NCBI RefSeq assembly: GCF_024498075.1
Contig: NZ_JANHOF010000001.1
Location: forward strand, 1,116,001-1,180,000
Direction: 5' to 3'
Source: Paenibacillus mendelii
GTDB taxonomy: Bacteria > Bacillota > Bacilli > Paenibacillales > Paenibacillaceae
Length of the DNA stretch: 64,000 nucleotides
The translations under genes and the position numbers were made by a program. How positions within the stretch are numbered: the first letter of the stretch is position 1; every line of letters begins with the position of its first letter. Shown piece by piece: positions 33,727 through 43,222 of this stretch. The notes under the pieces are model-generated. The model searched no databases, had not been told where the DNA came from, and saw only the letters and a list, made by a program, of their open reading frames with translations.

Positions 33727-33755
33727 CAAAAAGCGCAAACGGCGCGGTTTTTACC
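33727..33755 (-). terminator. Weak terminator of dacF
   Basis: A short GCGC-CGTTT-GCGC hairpin flanked by A and T runs is followed by TTTTTG on the minus strand. Confidence 0.45.
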
Positions 33756-33757
33756 GA

Positions 33758-34948
33758 TTAAGAGAAGAGACTTCCGCATGAACGCTTAAATAGCGTCCAC
33801 CAGCCGGCCTTGTTCACCGATACCGGGGCATCGACCGCAAATTCAGCGAGCACCTCATCGCCTTGATAGACGATTAGCTTGCCGATCGGCTCATTGACTT
33901 TAACCGGTGCTTTAAGCGGCGCCAGCTGGAGCTCATGCCGGATGTCCTTCACCGTGCTTCCTTTTTTCAGCAGAACGCTGTAGGAATGCTTCGCCGTCAG
34001 CTCAACCTCCCGCACGTTCCCCTTCTCCACCTTAACAGTCCCCATCAAATCGCCTTTTTTGAAAATCGAATGGTTCATGTATTGGGCAAACGTATAATCG
34101 AGCATCTGGGAAACTTCCGCATTACGCGTCTTGGTATTCGGCTCGCCCATTACAACGGCAATGACGCGCAATCCGTCACGTCTTGCGGTAGCCGTCAAGC
34201 AAAACTTGGCTTCGCTCGTGAAGCCGGTCTTCAATCCGTCCGCCCCCGTGTAAAACCGGACAAGCTTATTCGTATTGACCAGCCAGAACGGCTTCTCCGT
34301 CGTTTTCCGAAGATAGTCTTGATACAAACCGGTATATTTCGTAATTTCGGCATGCTTCAGGAGCTCCATCGACATCACCGCAATATCATGCGCGGATGTG
34401 TAATGATTCTCTGCAGGGAGTCCGTTACAGTTGGCAAAATGGGTGTTTTTCAGCCCGAGTTCAGCCGCGCGTTTGTTCATCAATTCGACGAAAGCCGCTT
34501 CCGTCCCGGCAATCTTCTCGGCCATGGCGACGGATGCATCATTGCCCGAGGCAAGCGCAATGCCCTTGAGCATCTCCTCGACCGACATTTCCTCGCCGGG
34601 CTCCAAGAAAATCTGCGAACCGCCCATTGAAGCGGCATATTCGCTTGTCGGCACTTTGTCGGTCATTTTAATGACGCCTTCATCGAGCGCTTCCATGATG
34701 AGCAGCATGGTCATAATTTTGGTGATGCTGGCAGGCGGAAGCCGGTCATGGCTGTTTTTCTCGTATATGATCGTTCCGCTGCCTTGATCCATCAAGATGG
34801 CCGAACGCGCTGACGGCGCCAATTCGGTCTGACTGTTCGGCGCTGCTTTAGACGGCTTCTCTTCCTTCGCCCCTGCGGCGGCAGGAGCCAGTGTTATCAT
34901 TATGGCGGTACTGAGCAATACAATCAGTCGTTTACAGTGTCTATTCAT
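33758..34948 (-). CDS. dacF: D-alanyl-D-alanine carboxypeptidase DacF
   Basis: Exported S11 carboxypeptidase used during sporulation. The signal peptide runs to AGA at about residue 27. Motifs are SITK (Ser74, Lys77), SGN (about 134-136) and KTG in DGLKTGFT. A C-terminal PBP5-associated beta domain and an amphipathic end (WWTLFKRSCGSLF) are present. Length is 396 residues. GGAGGGG precedes ATG. Position upstream of spoIIAA identifies it as DacF. Confidence 0.93.
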   Translation of the reverse strand: MNRHCKRLIVLLSTAIMITLAPAAAGAKEEKPSKAAPNSQTELAPSARSAILMDQGSGTIIYEKNSHDRLPPASITKIMTMLLIMEALDEGVIKMTDKVPTSEYAASMGGSQIFLEPGEEMSVEEMLKGIALASGNDASVAMAEKIAGTEAAFVELMNKRAAELGLKNTHFANCNGLPAENHYTSAHDIAVMSMELLKHAEITKYTGLYQDYLRKTTEKPFWLVNTNKLVRFYTGADGLKTGFTSEAKFCLTATARRDGLRVIAVVMGEPNTKTRNAEVSQMLDYTFAQYMNHSIFKKGDLMGTVKVEKGNVREVELTAKHSYSVLLKKGSTVKDIRHELQLAPLKAPVKVNEPIGKLIVYQGDEVLAEFAVDAPVSVNKAGWWTLFKRSCGSLFS

Positions 34949-35176
34949 TGGTTAGTTCCCCTCCTGGATCCGGCCCGCATTGTAAGCAAACCCGAAGTAC
35001 GGCTAAAATCTCTTTCTTAGTGTCGACCGATACGCGTTAAATTATTCCACTTCCTCCAAGGAAGACGGGGGAATTTGAAATCAGGAGTTGAACGTACGAA
35101 AGTTGACGGTTAACATGAACTGCGCAGGCGACTGCTCTTCCCGATCGTTCAAGGCTTACCCAACATCCCCTCTGGG

Positions 35177-35220
35177 ATAAAAAAAAAGGCTGAACAGGTG
35201 TGAGGGCCTGTTCAGCCTTT
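35177..35220 (-). terminator. Main terminator of pdp
   Basis: A perfect 14-bp stem, AAAGGCTGAACAGG with its complement around an 8-base loop, then nine T residues on the minus strand. Apart from this and the hairpin next to the pdp stop, the 319 bases between pdp and dacF hold nothing I can support. Confidence 0.92.
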
Positions 35221-35235
35221 CCCTACTATTATCAA

Positions 35236-35266
35236 GGTACAACTGCGCTGCCGCAGCAGTTGTACC
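35236..35266 (-). terminator. Hairpin directly after the pdp stop
   Basis: GGTACAACTGC pairs perfectly with GCAGTTGTACC around TGCGGCAGC. There is no T tract, so it is more likely a 3'-end stabilising structure ahead of the main terminator. Confidence 0.5.
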
Positions 35267-35267
35267 C

Positions 35268-36605
35268 TTATTCCTGCGAATAGCGCTGCACGCCTGCCGC
35301 CGTCACGACCGACAACAGCAGCGGCTGCATATCCGGAGCTGCATTCCCGATCGTGTAAGCGTTACGCGTTCGCTCTGCAACTTGGCGGGTCTTCTCGTCG
35401 TCGGCACCCGCGTGCAGCCATGCGATCGGATCCCCTTCCTCTACGCGGTCTCCGACCTTGCGGCTGATCATCAGACCAACGGCGTAATCGATCTGATCAT
35501 CCTTCGTTTCACGCCCGGCACCCAGCAGCATCGCTGCCAGACCCAGCTCTTCGGCGTTGATTCGCTGAACATACCCGCTCCTTCCGGCAGTCGCCTCGAC
35601 AATGGCGGGCGCTTGAGGCAGCCGATCCGGATCGTCCACAACGGAGGGATCTCCCCCTTGAGCTGCCACGAACGCCCGGAACTTATCCAATGCCGCACCG
35701 GATGCAAGGCGGTCCCGAAGCATGGCTTCCGCCGTCTTCAAATCCGGCGCCTGCCCGCCAAGCACGACCATTTGCGCACTAAGGGCAAGACACAGCTCGG
35801 TCAGATCGGACGGACCTTCCCCGCGCAAGGTTGCAATAGCCTCCCGCACCTCCAGCGCATTGCCGATTGCATAACCGAGCGGCTGATCCATGTCGCTAAT
35901 GATCGCCGAGGTTTGTCGGCCAACCTCTGCACCGATGTCTACCATAGCCTTGGCTAACGCCTCGGCATCGGCGGCTGTTTTCATGAATGCACCGCTGCCG
36001 GTCTTTACATCCAGCACGATAGCATCCGCGCCGGCCGCGATTTTCTTGCTCATGACTGAGCTTGCGATAAGCGGGATGGATTCCACGGTCGCGGTTACGT
36101 CACGCAGCGCATACAGCTTCTTGTCCGCCGGAGTAATATTGCCGCTCTGTCCGATCACGGCAAGGCCGATCCCGTTCACCTGCTCGAAAAACTGCTCCTG
36201 CGTCAGCTCCGTTCGGAAGCCGGGGATCGCTTCGAGCTTGTCGATCGTGCCCCCTGTATGGCCGAGCCCGCGGCCGGACATCTTGGCGACCGGAATTCCG
36301 CAGGCTGCGACGAGCGGCCCGATAATTAGCGTTGTCTTGTCGCCGACGCCTCCGGTGCTATGCTTGTCCACCTTGATCCCATGAATTGGCGACAAATCGA
36401 CCTGATCGCCCGATCGCGCCATGGCGAGCGTCAGCTCGGCCGTCTCCCGAGCATTCATCCCCTGGAAGTAAACCGCCATCGCCCATGCCGACATCTGGTA
36501 ATCAGGGATTTCTCCACGGCTGTAGCCATCCACAAGAAACGAGAGCTCGCCTCGCGTCAGCTGCCCTCCGTTTCTCTTCTTATGTATCAGATCGACCGTA
36601 CGCAT
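35268..36605 (-). CDS. pdp: Pyrimidine-nucleoside phosphorylase
   Basis: Salvage enzyme that splits uridine, thymidine or deoxyuridine with phosphate. The thymidine/pyrimidine phosphorylase signature [14 protein letters not shown] and [20 protein letters not shown] are present, with [10 protein letters not shown] and a C-terminal domain beginning [13 protein letters not shown]. Length is 445 residues. GAGGAGGG precedes the ATG. Lies with purine nucleoside phosphorylase and deoB, forming a nucleoside catabolism set that delivers deoxyribose 1-phosphate to DeoB. Confidence 0.95.
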   Translation of the reverse strand: MRTVDLIHKKRNGGQLTRGELSFLVDGYSRGEIPDYQMSAWAMAVYFQGMNARETAELTLAMARSGDQVDLSPIHGIKVDKHSTGGVGDKTTLIIGPLVAACGIPVAKMSGRGLGHTGGTIDKLEAIPGFRTELTQEQFFEQVNGIGLAVIGQSGNITPADKKLYALRDVTATVESIPLIASSVMSKKIAAGADAIVLDVKTGSGAFMKTAADAEALAKAMVDIGAEVGRQTSAIISDMDQPLGYAIGNALEVREAIATLRGEGPSDLTELCLALSAQMVVLGGQAPDLKTAEAMLRDRLASGAALDKFRAFVAAQGGDPSVVDDPDRLPQAPAIVEATAGRSGYVQRINAEELGLAAMLLGAGRETKDDQIDYAVGLMISRKVGDRVEEGDPIAWLHAGADDEKTRQVAERTRNAYTIGNAAPDMQPLLLSVVTAAGVQRYSQE

Positions 36606-36650
36606 CTATGGCGCCCTCCTCGAAGCTGCGGGCACAAACGGCCGCAGAGG

Positions 36651-36824
36651 TCACTTCACGCGCTCAAGCAACCTGCGTTTCTCCGTTTGTACTTCCACTA
36701 TTAATCGGTCGAGCGACTGGCTTAATACAAGCACATCCTGATGCAGCAAATCATCTTTTCGAATCGCTTCATCCACGAGTTGTCCGCGCAGTCGCTCCAA
36801 CCGGCGATTGGTTTGGTTGTCCAT
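36651..36824 (-). CDS. Spo0E-like aspartyl-phosphate phosphatase
   Basis: Short gene encoding 57 residues. It contains the signature SQSLDRLI preceded by LRGQLVDEAI, the two-helix hairpin of Spo0E/YisI/YnzD phosphatases, which dephosphorylate Spo0A~P. AAGGGG is 7-8 bases before the ATG at 36824. TATAAT is present upstream on the same strand. It lies between purine nucleoside phosphorylase and pdp. The target is inferred from the family, and partner specificity cannot be seen. Confidence 0.85.
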   Translation of the reverse strand: MDNQTNRRLERLRGQLVDEAIRKDDLLHQDVLVLSQSLDRLIVEVQTEKRRLLERVK

Positions 36825-36903
36825 GTAAATCCCCTTTTTCCGTCATTTATCACGGACATTATACGACGAACCACCGGACAAAGAATGTCATAATCGGTCG
36901 ACC

Positions 36904-36934
36904 CAATTGTTACAATTTTGTTACAATAATGGGG
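36904..36934. repeat. Tandem TTGTTACAA motif
   Basis: TTGTTACAAT occurs twice with an 11-base period between purine nucleoside phosphorylase and the Spo0E-like gene, flanked by CCCA and TGGGG. It may be an operator or part of a weak hairpin. Confidence 0.35.
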
Positions 36935-36944
36935 TAAAACGTTT

Positions 36945-37769
36945 TTACAGCTGCGGAACGACACCATTTATGAGACCAAGGAACCGGGACTTTACCCGCT
37001 CGGTAGTTTCCATAACTTCGGCATGCGATAACGGCTGATCCAGAATACCTGAGGCCATATTGCTGATGCAGGAAATACCAAGCACTTCAATACCGGAATG
37101 ACGCGCCGCGATGACTTCCGCCACAGTCGACATACCGACAGCATCCGCTCCCATCACGCGCATCATGCGGATTTCTGCGGGCGTTTCATACGATGGTCCC
37201 AGAACGCCGATGTAAACACCTTCTCGCAGCGTGAATCCTTGCTTCTCCGCCGTTTGGCGGGCCAGCCCGCGCAGTCGGCGGCAGTAGGCCTCGGACATAT
37301 CAGGGAAGCGCGCACCCAGCTCCTCGTCATTCGGTCCGATCAACGGGTTGCGCGACGTCAAGTTAATATGGTCGCTGATCAGCATTAAATCTCCGGGCTC
37401 ATAGCCGGTATTAATACCGCCGGCAGCATTCGTCACAACGAGCGTCTTGACGCCGATTGCCTTCATGACGCGGACCGGAAAGGAGGTCAGTTCAGGGCCG
37501 TAGCCTTCGTACATATGAAATCTTCCGCGCATCAGCACGACGGGCCGGCCGGACAACAGACCGATCATGAGCTCGCCCGCATGGCCTTCAACCGTCGATA
37601 TCGGAAAATGCGGTATTTCATGATACGGAATGGTTACAGAATCTACGATATGATCGCCCAGAATGCCAAGCCCGGAACCCATAATCAGCCCGATCTCTGG
37701 CTGGATTGCCGTACGGGCGGCAATGTATTCTGCCGCTTCTCTAATGTGTGTTGATTGTAACATATTCAT
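36945..37769 (-). CDS. pupG: Purine nucleoside phosphorylase (trimeric type)
   Basis: Enzyme of 274 residues cleaving inosine and guanosine with phosphate. Motifs: IMGSGLGILGDH, ISTVEGHAGELMIG, VVTNAAGGIN, and VGMSTVAEVIAARH near the active site. An ATG at the third codon is an alternative start. Gene order deoB-pnp downstream of xerD is as in B. subtilis. Confidence 0.94.
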   Translation of the reverse strand: MNMLQSTHIREAAEYIAARTAIQPEIGLIMGSGLGILGDHIVDSVTIPYHEIPHFPISTVEGHAGELMIGLLSGRPVVLMRGRFHMYEGYGPELTSFPVRVMKAIGVKTLVVTNAAGGINTGYEPGDLMLISDHINLTSRNPLIGPNDEELGARFPDMSEAYCRRLRGLARQTAEKQGFTLREGVYIGVLGPSYETPAEIRMMRVMGADAVGMSTVAEVIAARHSGIEVLGISCISNMASGILDQPLSHAEVMETTERVKSRFLGLINGVVPQL

Positions 37770-37816
37770 CGTCCAATTCCTCCTCCGCAGCCGGTTTTGG
37801 CCGCTTCCTGCATATA

Positions 37817-38992
37817 TTAGAGCAATTCGTTCAGGAACGACGTGCCGTTCCCTGGCCGCTCTACGCCGAAATTATGAGCTATTGTTGCGGCAATGTCCGC
37901 AAACGTTGTTCTAATGCCTAGCGAGCCAGCCGATTGAAGAGATGGGCCGTATACGAGCAGAGGGACATATTCACGCGTATGATCCGTTCCCGTATAGGTC
38001 GGATCATTGCCGTGATCGGCGGTAAGGATCAGCAGATCGCTCTCGCCAAGGCTCTCCGCCAGCTCCGGCAGGCAGCGGTCGAAGGCCTCGAGCGCTTCCC
38101 CGTAACCCTTCGGATCGCGCCTATGGCCGTAGAGGGCATCGAAATCGACCAAATTTGTAAATAACAGCCCTTTGAACGGGCGCTCCAGCATGGCTACCGT
38201 CTGTCTGATCCCATCGTCGTTGCTCTTCGTCGGCCTCGCTTCCGTAATGCCTTCCCCGCTGAAAATATCCTGAATCTTCCCGATGGCGATGACATCTCGC
38301 CCTGCTTCCTTCAGGGCGTTCAGCACGGTAGGCTCCGGCGGATTCACCGCGTAATCATGACGATTCGGCGTTCTCCGAAAGTCGCCCGGCGTTCCAACGT
38401 AAGGCCGTGCGATGACCCGGCCGATAGCATACGGGTCTTGGAGCGTCAGCTCCCGCGCAATTTTGCAGCCCTCATATAGCTCTTCAAGCGGAATAACGTC
38501 TTCGTGTGCGGCAATTTGAAATACGCTGTCCGCGGACGTATAGACGATCCATTTGCCGGTTCTCATCTGCTCGTCTCCGAGCTCATTGAGAATTTCCGTT
38601 CCGCTGGCGGGCTTATTGCCCAGCACGCCGCGGCCGGTCCGCGCCTCGAATTCATCGAGCAGCTCGCGCGGGAATCCATCCGGGAACGTGCGAAACGGAA
38701 CCGTAACCCGGAGTCCCGCCAGCTCCCAATGGCCGGTCATCGTATCTTTGCCGACGGAAACCTCCGCCATCTTTCCGTAGTAGGCCTGTGCCTGTCCTTC
38801 CGGTCTCCAGCTGCCGAGCGGCGCAATCCGGTCGAGTCCCCAGCTGCGCATATGCGGCAAGGCCAAGCTGGGCATCGTCTCCAAAATATGTCCGATCGTA
38901 TGAGCGCCTGTATCCCCAAAAGCGCCGGCATCCGGCAGCTCACCGATGCCGACGCTATCGAGCACGATCAGCGTTATTCGTTCGAATCGCAT
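37817..38992 (-). CDS. deoB: Phosphopentomutase
   Basis: Manganese enzyme of the alkaline phosphatase superfamily interconverting pentose 1- and 5-phosphates. Motifs: [15 protein letters not shown], catalytic Thr in [11 protein letters not shown], and the metal site [19 protein letters not shown]. Length is 391 residues. It connects nucleoside phosphorylase products to central metabolism. Confidence 0.96.
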   Translation of the reverse strand: MRFERITLIVLDSVGIGELPDAGAFGDTGAHTIGHILETMPSLALPHMRSWGLDRIAPLGSWRPEGQAQAYYGKMAEVSVGKDTMTGHWELAGLRVTVPFRTFPDGFPRELLDEFEARTGRGVLGNKPASGTEILNELGDEQMRTGKWIVYTSADSVFQIAAHEDVIPLEELYEGCKIARELTLQDPYAIGRVIARPYVGTPGDFRRTPNRHDYAVNPPEPTVLNALKEAGRDVIAIGKIQDIFSGEGITEARPTKSNDDGIRQTVAMLERPFKGLLFTNLVDFDALYGHRRDPKGYGEALEAFDRCLPELAESLGESDLLILTADHGNDPTYTGTDHTREYVPLLVYGPSLQSAGSLGIRTTFADIAATIAHNFGVERPGNGTSFLNELL

Positions 38993-39028
38993 CTTTCCAC
39001 CCCTATCTGAACGCGGCCTCTAGAACCG

Positions 39029-39928
39029 CTACTTAACCCTTGCTCTTGGATGCGCCTGGTTGTAGACGTCCTTGATGCGCGATTTGGTGACCTGCATGTA
39101 GATCTGGGTTGTGGAGATATCGGCATGACCGAGCATCTCCTGCACCGATCGCAAATCGGCTCCGTTCTCCAGCAGGTGCGCCGCAAAGGAATGCCGAAGC
39201 GTATGCGGCGTGATGTCGCCGACGACACCCGCTTCCTGCGCATATTTCTTTATGATCTTCCAAAAACCTTGACGGGACATTCCCGTTCCAAGCTGATTCA
39301 AGAACAGAGCCTGTTCATCCATCCTATCCTTCAGCAGCTTGTCCCGCATGCCATCCAGGTAAGCCGTGATCGCATCGCATGCAATTCTGCCCAGCGGAAT
39401 AATTCTTTCCTTCTCGCCGGATCCCACACAGCGGACAAATCCGAGCGGCAGGTTCAAATGGCCGACCTCAAGCGAGATCAATTCCGTTACGCGAATGCCT
39501 GTCGCATAAAGCATTTCAAGCATCGCTTTGTCGCGTACACCGGCTGCGGTGGCCGTATCAGGTGTATCCATCAGCCGCTCCACCTGCTCGATCGTGAGCA
39601 CCAGCGGCAGCCGCTTCTCCTGCTTCAAGGTCTCCAGCTCCACGGAGGGGTCGCTTGGAATGAGACGCTCTCTCGTTAAATATTGAAAATAAGAGCGTAT
39701 GGACACCGTATGGCGGGACACGGTCGCGACCGCCCGCCCCTGCTGCTTCAGCTCCAGCAAATAACGCGCGATATGATGCTTATGCATGTCCTGTGGCGCA
39801 GTCAGCCCGTGCTGCTCCGCATAATCGAGGAACGCAGTCAAATCCCGCTCGTATGATTCCAATGTATTCCGGGAGAGTCTCCTTACGGTAGACAAGTATT
39901 GGATAAAAGGTTGAAGCTGCGATTTCAT
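39029..39928 (-). CDS. xerD: Tyrosine recombinase XerD
   Basis: Site-specific recombinase that resolves chromosome dimers at dif. The core-binding domain is at about 1-90, then the catalytic domain with Arg in ATGIRVTELISL, HTLRHSFAAHLL, GHADISTTQ and nucleophile Tyr in QIYMQV. Length is 299 residues from the ATG at 39928, which follows GGGAGGG. It is adjacent to deoB and yqzK as in Bacillus, which marks the housekeeping copy and not a phage integrase. Confidence 0.95.
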   Translation of the reverse strand: MKSQLQPFIQYLSTVRRLSRNTLESYERDLTAFLDYAEQHGLTAPQDMHKHHIARYLLELKQQGRAVATVSRHTVSIRSYFQYLTRERLIPSDPSVELETLKQEKRLPLVLTIEQVERLMDTPDTATAAGVRDKAMLEMLYATGIRVTELISLEVGHLNLPLGFVRCVGSGEKERIIPLGRIACDAITAYLDGMRDKLLKDRMDEQALFLNQLGTGMSRQGFWKIIKKYAQEAGVVGDITPHTLRHSFAAHLLENGADLRSVQEMLGHADISTTQIYMQVTKSRIKDVYNQAHPRARVK

Positions 39929-40055
39929 GGAATATTCCCTCCCGGTAGTGATGCCAAGATGCCTATATTCCACAACGCCCCCCTTTTTTCCTGCCAAACC
40001 GCTCGAATTGCTGTCGAATCATCAAACATTCTTCCTAAAAAACACGTCGCAAGTC

Positions 40056-40289
40056 TCATTCACCGTACCAGTAGAATAGCCGCAGTCTTTCGGTGAACGT
40101 CGCGTCATCTGCCGTTCCTTCCGCCATACTGGACACCTTCAGCGCCTGTCCTTGGGGTACCCGGTATGGATCGGCCGGCGTTAACCACGCCGCAAGCCAT
40201 TGGCAGCCGTCATACACGACTGTCGTACAAAGCACCATCAGCACGATGAACAGCGCTCTTCGAAACCATCTGCGAGCCGATAGCACCAT
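40056..40289 (-). CDS. yqzK: DUF4227 membrane protein YqzK
   Basis: Single-pass protein of 77 residues: an N-terminal basic stretch, a membrane helix (about 10-31), then PADPYRVPQGQALKV and a tail ending RLRLFYWYGE, the conserved family ending. The function is unknown. In B. subtilis this gene lies between fur and xerD; here ald and a subtilase gene intervene on the fur side. Confidence 0.88.
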   Translation of the reverse strand: MVLSARRWFRRALFIVLMVLCTTVVYDGCQWLAAWLTPADPYRVPQGQALKVSSMAEGTADDATFTERLRLFYWYGE

Positions 40290-40321
40290 AGCGCCCGCCC
40301 TCCTCTATGTGCATGCTTGAA

Positions 40322-40345
40322 GAAACCGCCTCTTTGGCGGTTTGT
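40322..40345 (-). terminator. Probable terminator of ald
   Basis: AAACCGCC and GGCGGTTT pair around five bases, followed by CTTC on the minus strand. The T tract is short. Confidence 0.55.
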
Positions 40346-40384
40346 CCTTTACATCCACCTTATGAGAACAGCGGCGGAATCATG

Positions 40385-41539
40385 TCAGTCCATTACATGG
40401 CCCTGCTCATCGATCGGCAGGCGATCCAGAAGCTGCTGAAGCGGTCTATACGGCTGTGCTAAGGCTTCGGCCACTTTGGGATGAGTAATATGACCGCCGT
40501 ACGTATTTACGCCCTTTCCGAGCGGCTCATTGCTTCTGATCGCCTCCCCCAGCCCTTTGTTGGCCAGTTCAAGCGCATAAGGCATCGTGACGTTAGTAAG
40601 GGCGTAGGTCGAGGTCCGCGGCACCGCCCCCGGCATATTGGCGACGGCATAATGCAGCACGCCATACTTCTCGTAAACCGGATTGCTGTGCGTCGTGACA
40701 CGATCGATTGTAGCGATCGTCCCGCCTTGATCCACGGCAACATCTACAATGACCGAGCCTTTCTTCATCGTTTGCACCATCTCTTCCGTGACGAGATGAG
40801 GAGCGCGGGCACCCGGGATGAGCACCGCTCCAATGAGCAGGTCCGCCTTGCGGACCGCATTCGCAATATTATGCGGATTAGACATCAGCGTACGAATCCG
40901 GCCCCCATACACCTCATCGATATAGCGCATCCGCTCGGCGCTCCTCTCCAGTATGACGACGCTTGCCCCCATGCCCAGAGCGATCTTCGCGGCATTCAAG
41001 CCGACGATGCCTCCGCCGAGAATAATGACCTCTGCTGGCGGAACGCCCGGAACGCCTCCAAGCAGAATACCCCGTCCGCCATAGAAAGCCTCCAAAAACT
41101 GACTGCCGACCTGAACGGCCATTCGGCCCGCAACCTCGCTCATTGGCGTCAACAGCGGAAGGCTGCCGCCCGGAAGCTGTATCGTCTCGTACGCGATCCC
41201 GGTTACCCCATTGTCCGTCAGAGCCTGCGTCAGCTCCGGCGCCGCTGCTAGATGCAAGTACGTGAACAACAGCAGCCCTTCCCGGAAATAACCGAACTCG
41301 GCCGGCAGCGGTTCCTTCACCTTCATGATCATATCTGCCCGAGCCCAAACTTCAGCCGCCGCGGGTACCATCTTGGCTCCTTCGGCTACATACAGGTCGT
41401 CCGCAAACCCGCTTCCTTCTCCTGCGCTAGCCTGGACGAGCACCTCATGCCCTGCCCCGATCAGCATGCTGGCGCCGGCAGGCGTGACCGCGACACGGTA
41501 TTCATTAGACTTGATTTCTTTTGGCACGCCGATTATCAT
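40385..41539 (-). CDS. ald: Alanine dehydrogenase
   Basis: Hexameric NAD enzyme converting alanine to pyruvate and ammonia; in sporulating bacteria it helps supply energy. Motifs: [20 protein letters not shown], substrate residues MKVKEP, NAD site [15 protein letters not shown], and [11 protein letters not shown]. Length is 384 residues. GAGGAGGTAG lies 6 bases before the ATG at 41539; an in-frame TTG at 41545 is too close to that site. Confidence 0.95.
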   Translation of the reverse strand: MIIGVPKEIKSNEYRVAVTPAGASMLIGAGHEVLVQASAGEGSGFADDLYVAEGAKMVPAAAEVWARADMIMKVKEPLPAEFGYFREGLLLFTYLHLAAAPELTQALTDNGVTGIAYETIQLPGGSLPLLTPMSEVAGRMAVQVGSQFLEAFYGGRGILLGGVPGVPPAEVIILGGGIVGLNAAKIALGMGASVVILERSAERMRYIDEVYGGRIRTLMSNPHNIANAVRKADLLIGAVLIPGARAPHLVTEEMVQTMKKGSVIVDVAVDQGGTIATIDRVTTHSNPVYEKYGVLHYAVANMPGAVPRTSTYALTNVTMPYALELANKGLGEAIRSNEPLGKGVNTYGGHITHPKVAEALAQPYRPLQQLLDRLPIDEQGHVMD

Positions 41540-41727
41540 TCGCAACTACCTCCTCGTACCTACATATGCAACGAAAGGACGGGTTGACAGTCCTTACGCG
41601 ATACGGTTTCCTCCAGAAACGCAAAATATGTGTTTGGACGGCACCTACCCACGCCTGGTCAAGTTCGCCCCCATACACTGAATTACACGAATAAGATATT
41701 TTAGACGCTCCTAAGGAGGACATAGAC

Positions 41728-43128
41728 TTGCAGAAGGTGGAAAGAATGCTTCGGCGCTGTCAAGTCAGTGGCATATCCGGCCATACCATTCGGCAAATGA
41801 TCCGCTTCAAATACCGCCGCCATTATGCGCGATGCATGAGAGAGCTTCGGAAATACGGGATACGGCCGGCAAAGAGCATCAAAGGGGAGCGGATTATCTG
41901 CTGCAACATAGACAGCCGGCAATTACAGCGTTTCCGCTCGCTTATGGCCCATCCCCATATCAAATACGTGGAGCCGGACTTCGTCATAAAAGCGCATATG
42001 CTTCCGTCTCCGAGCAGAGGCGGCGGTCTTGCCGGAAGCCGTACGAAGCCGGGCATGCCAGTCACCTTGCAGCGCAGCCAGATCCATAACACACCGGGTG
42101 GCAAGCGCTCCGGCAGTAGGAGCCCGCGAACAGGAAAGTCCCTACCGCTGCTGTTCAAAAGGATTGTGCGGCGGCAGCCCGGTGGAAAGGCTGCCGCTGC
42201 ACAATCCTGCCCGGCCGGCGTCACCTGGAACGTATGCCGCGTGCAGGCTCCAGAGGTATGGCCCCGGACGCGAGGGGGGAGCATTCCGATCGCCATCATC
42301 GATACCGGCATCGCCAATCACCCCGATCTGTATATCGCCGGCGGGATTAACACCATCAACGGGTCGTCGTATCGCGACGATAACGGACATGGAACCCATG
42401 TTGCAGGAATCGCCTCCGCGCTTGGAACAAGCGGCCTCATTCCCGGCGTCGCCCCCCGTGCCAAGTTGTATGCGGTGAAGGCGCTCAATGCCAACGGGGA
42501 AGGATTTATCTCCAATATTGTTGAGGGGATCGATTGGTGTATAAGAAAGGGCGTCCGCGTGATCAATCTAAGCCTTGGTCTGCAGGGCGCATCCAGCACC
42601 GCACTTCGCGATGCTGTGAAGAGGGCGCGCAGTAAGGGGATTATTGTCGTCTCCTCCGCAGGGAACAGCGGTGCAGGCAGCGGCGGGATCGACGAGCCCG
42701 CCAGTTATCCGGAGACGCTTGCCGTTGCAGCCTCTACACGGGATAACCAAATTGCCAGCTTCAGCAGCCGGGGCTCCGGCATCGATGTGACCGCACCCGG
42801 CACCGCCATACGCTCAACCTCGCCCGGCGGCGGTTATCAGACGATGGAGGGCACAAGCATGGCCAGCCCGCATGTGGCCGGCGGAGCTGCGCTGCTGCTG
42901 AGCCAGGATCCAAGGCTAACCCCCTCTCAGGTGGCGCAGCGGCTTCGCGCCTCCGCACAAAGGCTTTCCGGCTATTCCTCTGCTTCCCAGGGATCGGGTT
43001 TGCTGCAAATTGCGGATGCGCTCTCCTTAAGAAGCAGCAGGGTCCGGGCACGCCGGACTGCCAGGATCAGCTGCCGCTGCACGCTCAGCAAGCGCGGTAA
43101 GCGCAGTAAGCAGCGCAAGAAACGCTAG
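41728..43128 (+). CDS. Subtilisin-like serine protease without signal peptide
   Basis: S8 peptidase of 466 residues. An I9-like prodomain is seen at about 5-90, ending HPHIKYVEPDFVIKAH. A Ser/Arg/Gly-rich linker (about 92-165) follows, then the catalytic domain with Asp192 (IAIIDTG), His221 (NGHGTHVAG), Asn313 (SSAGNSG) and Ser377 (GTSMASPHVAGG). There is no N-terminal signal peptide; the N-terminus is basic. The last 30 residues are Arg/Lys-rich. The start is TTG at 41728, 7 bases after AAGGAGGA. It lies inside the otherwise conserved fur-yqzK region, so it may be a lineage insertion. Substrate and location unknown. Confidence 0.9.
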   Translation: MQKVERMLRRCQVSGISGHTIRQMIRFKYRRHYARCMRELRKYGIRPAKSIKGERIICCNIDSRQLQRFRSLMAHPHIKYVEPDFVIKAHMLPSPSRGGGLAGSRTKPGMPVTLQRSQIHNTPGGKRSGSRSPRTGKSLPLLFKRIVRRQPGGKAAAAQSCPAGVTWNVCRVQAPEVWPRTRGGSIPIAIIDTGIANHPDLYIAGGINTINGSSYRDDNGHGTHVAGIASALGTSGLIPGVAPRAKLYAVKALNANGEGFISNIVEGIDWCIRKGVRVINLSLGLQGASSTALRDAVKRARSKGIIVVSSAGNSGAGSGGIDEPASYPETLAVAASTRDNQIASFSSRGSGIDVTAPGTAIRSTSPGGGYQTMEGTSMASPHVAGGAALLLSQDPRLTPSQVAQRLRASAQRLSGYSSASQGSGLLQIADALSLRSSRVRARRTARISCRCTLSKRGKRSKQRKKR

Positions 43129-43158
43129 GCCCCCGGTCATTCTTCCAGCCTCCGGAAT

Positions 43159-43222
43159 GAAAAAACTCCCACCGTGCGGTCGCAGTCATCACTAGGGATG
43201 ACTCACGCTGCACGCGGGAGTT
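43159..43222 (-). terminator. Terminator between the subtilase and fur
   Basis: AACTCCC (43164-43170) pairs with GGGAGTT (43216-43222) as the base of a long imperfect stem; six T residues follow on the minus strand, so it ends fur. It may also stop the convergent protease transcript. Confidence 0.75.

Noticed and set aside
39029-39928. Phage integrase or mobile element
   Set aside because: The recombinase is in the conserved deoB-xerD-yqzK order with no attachment site or phage gene, so it is XerD.
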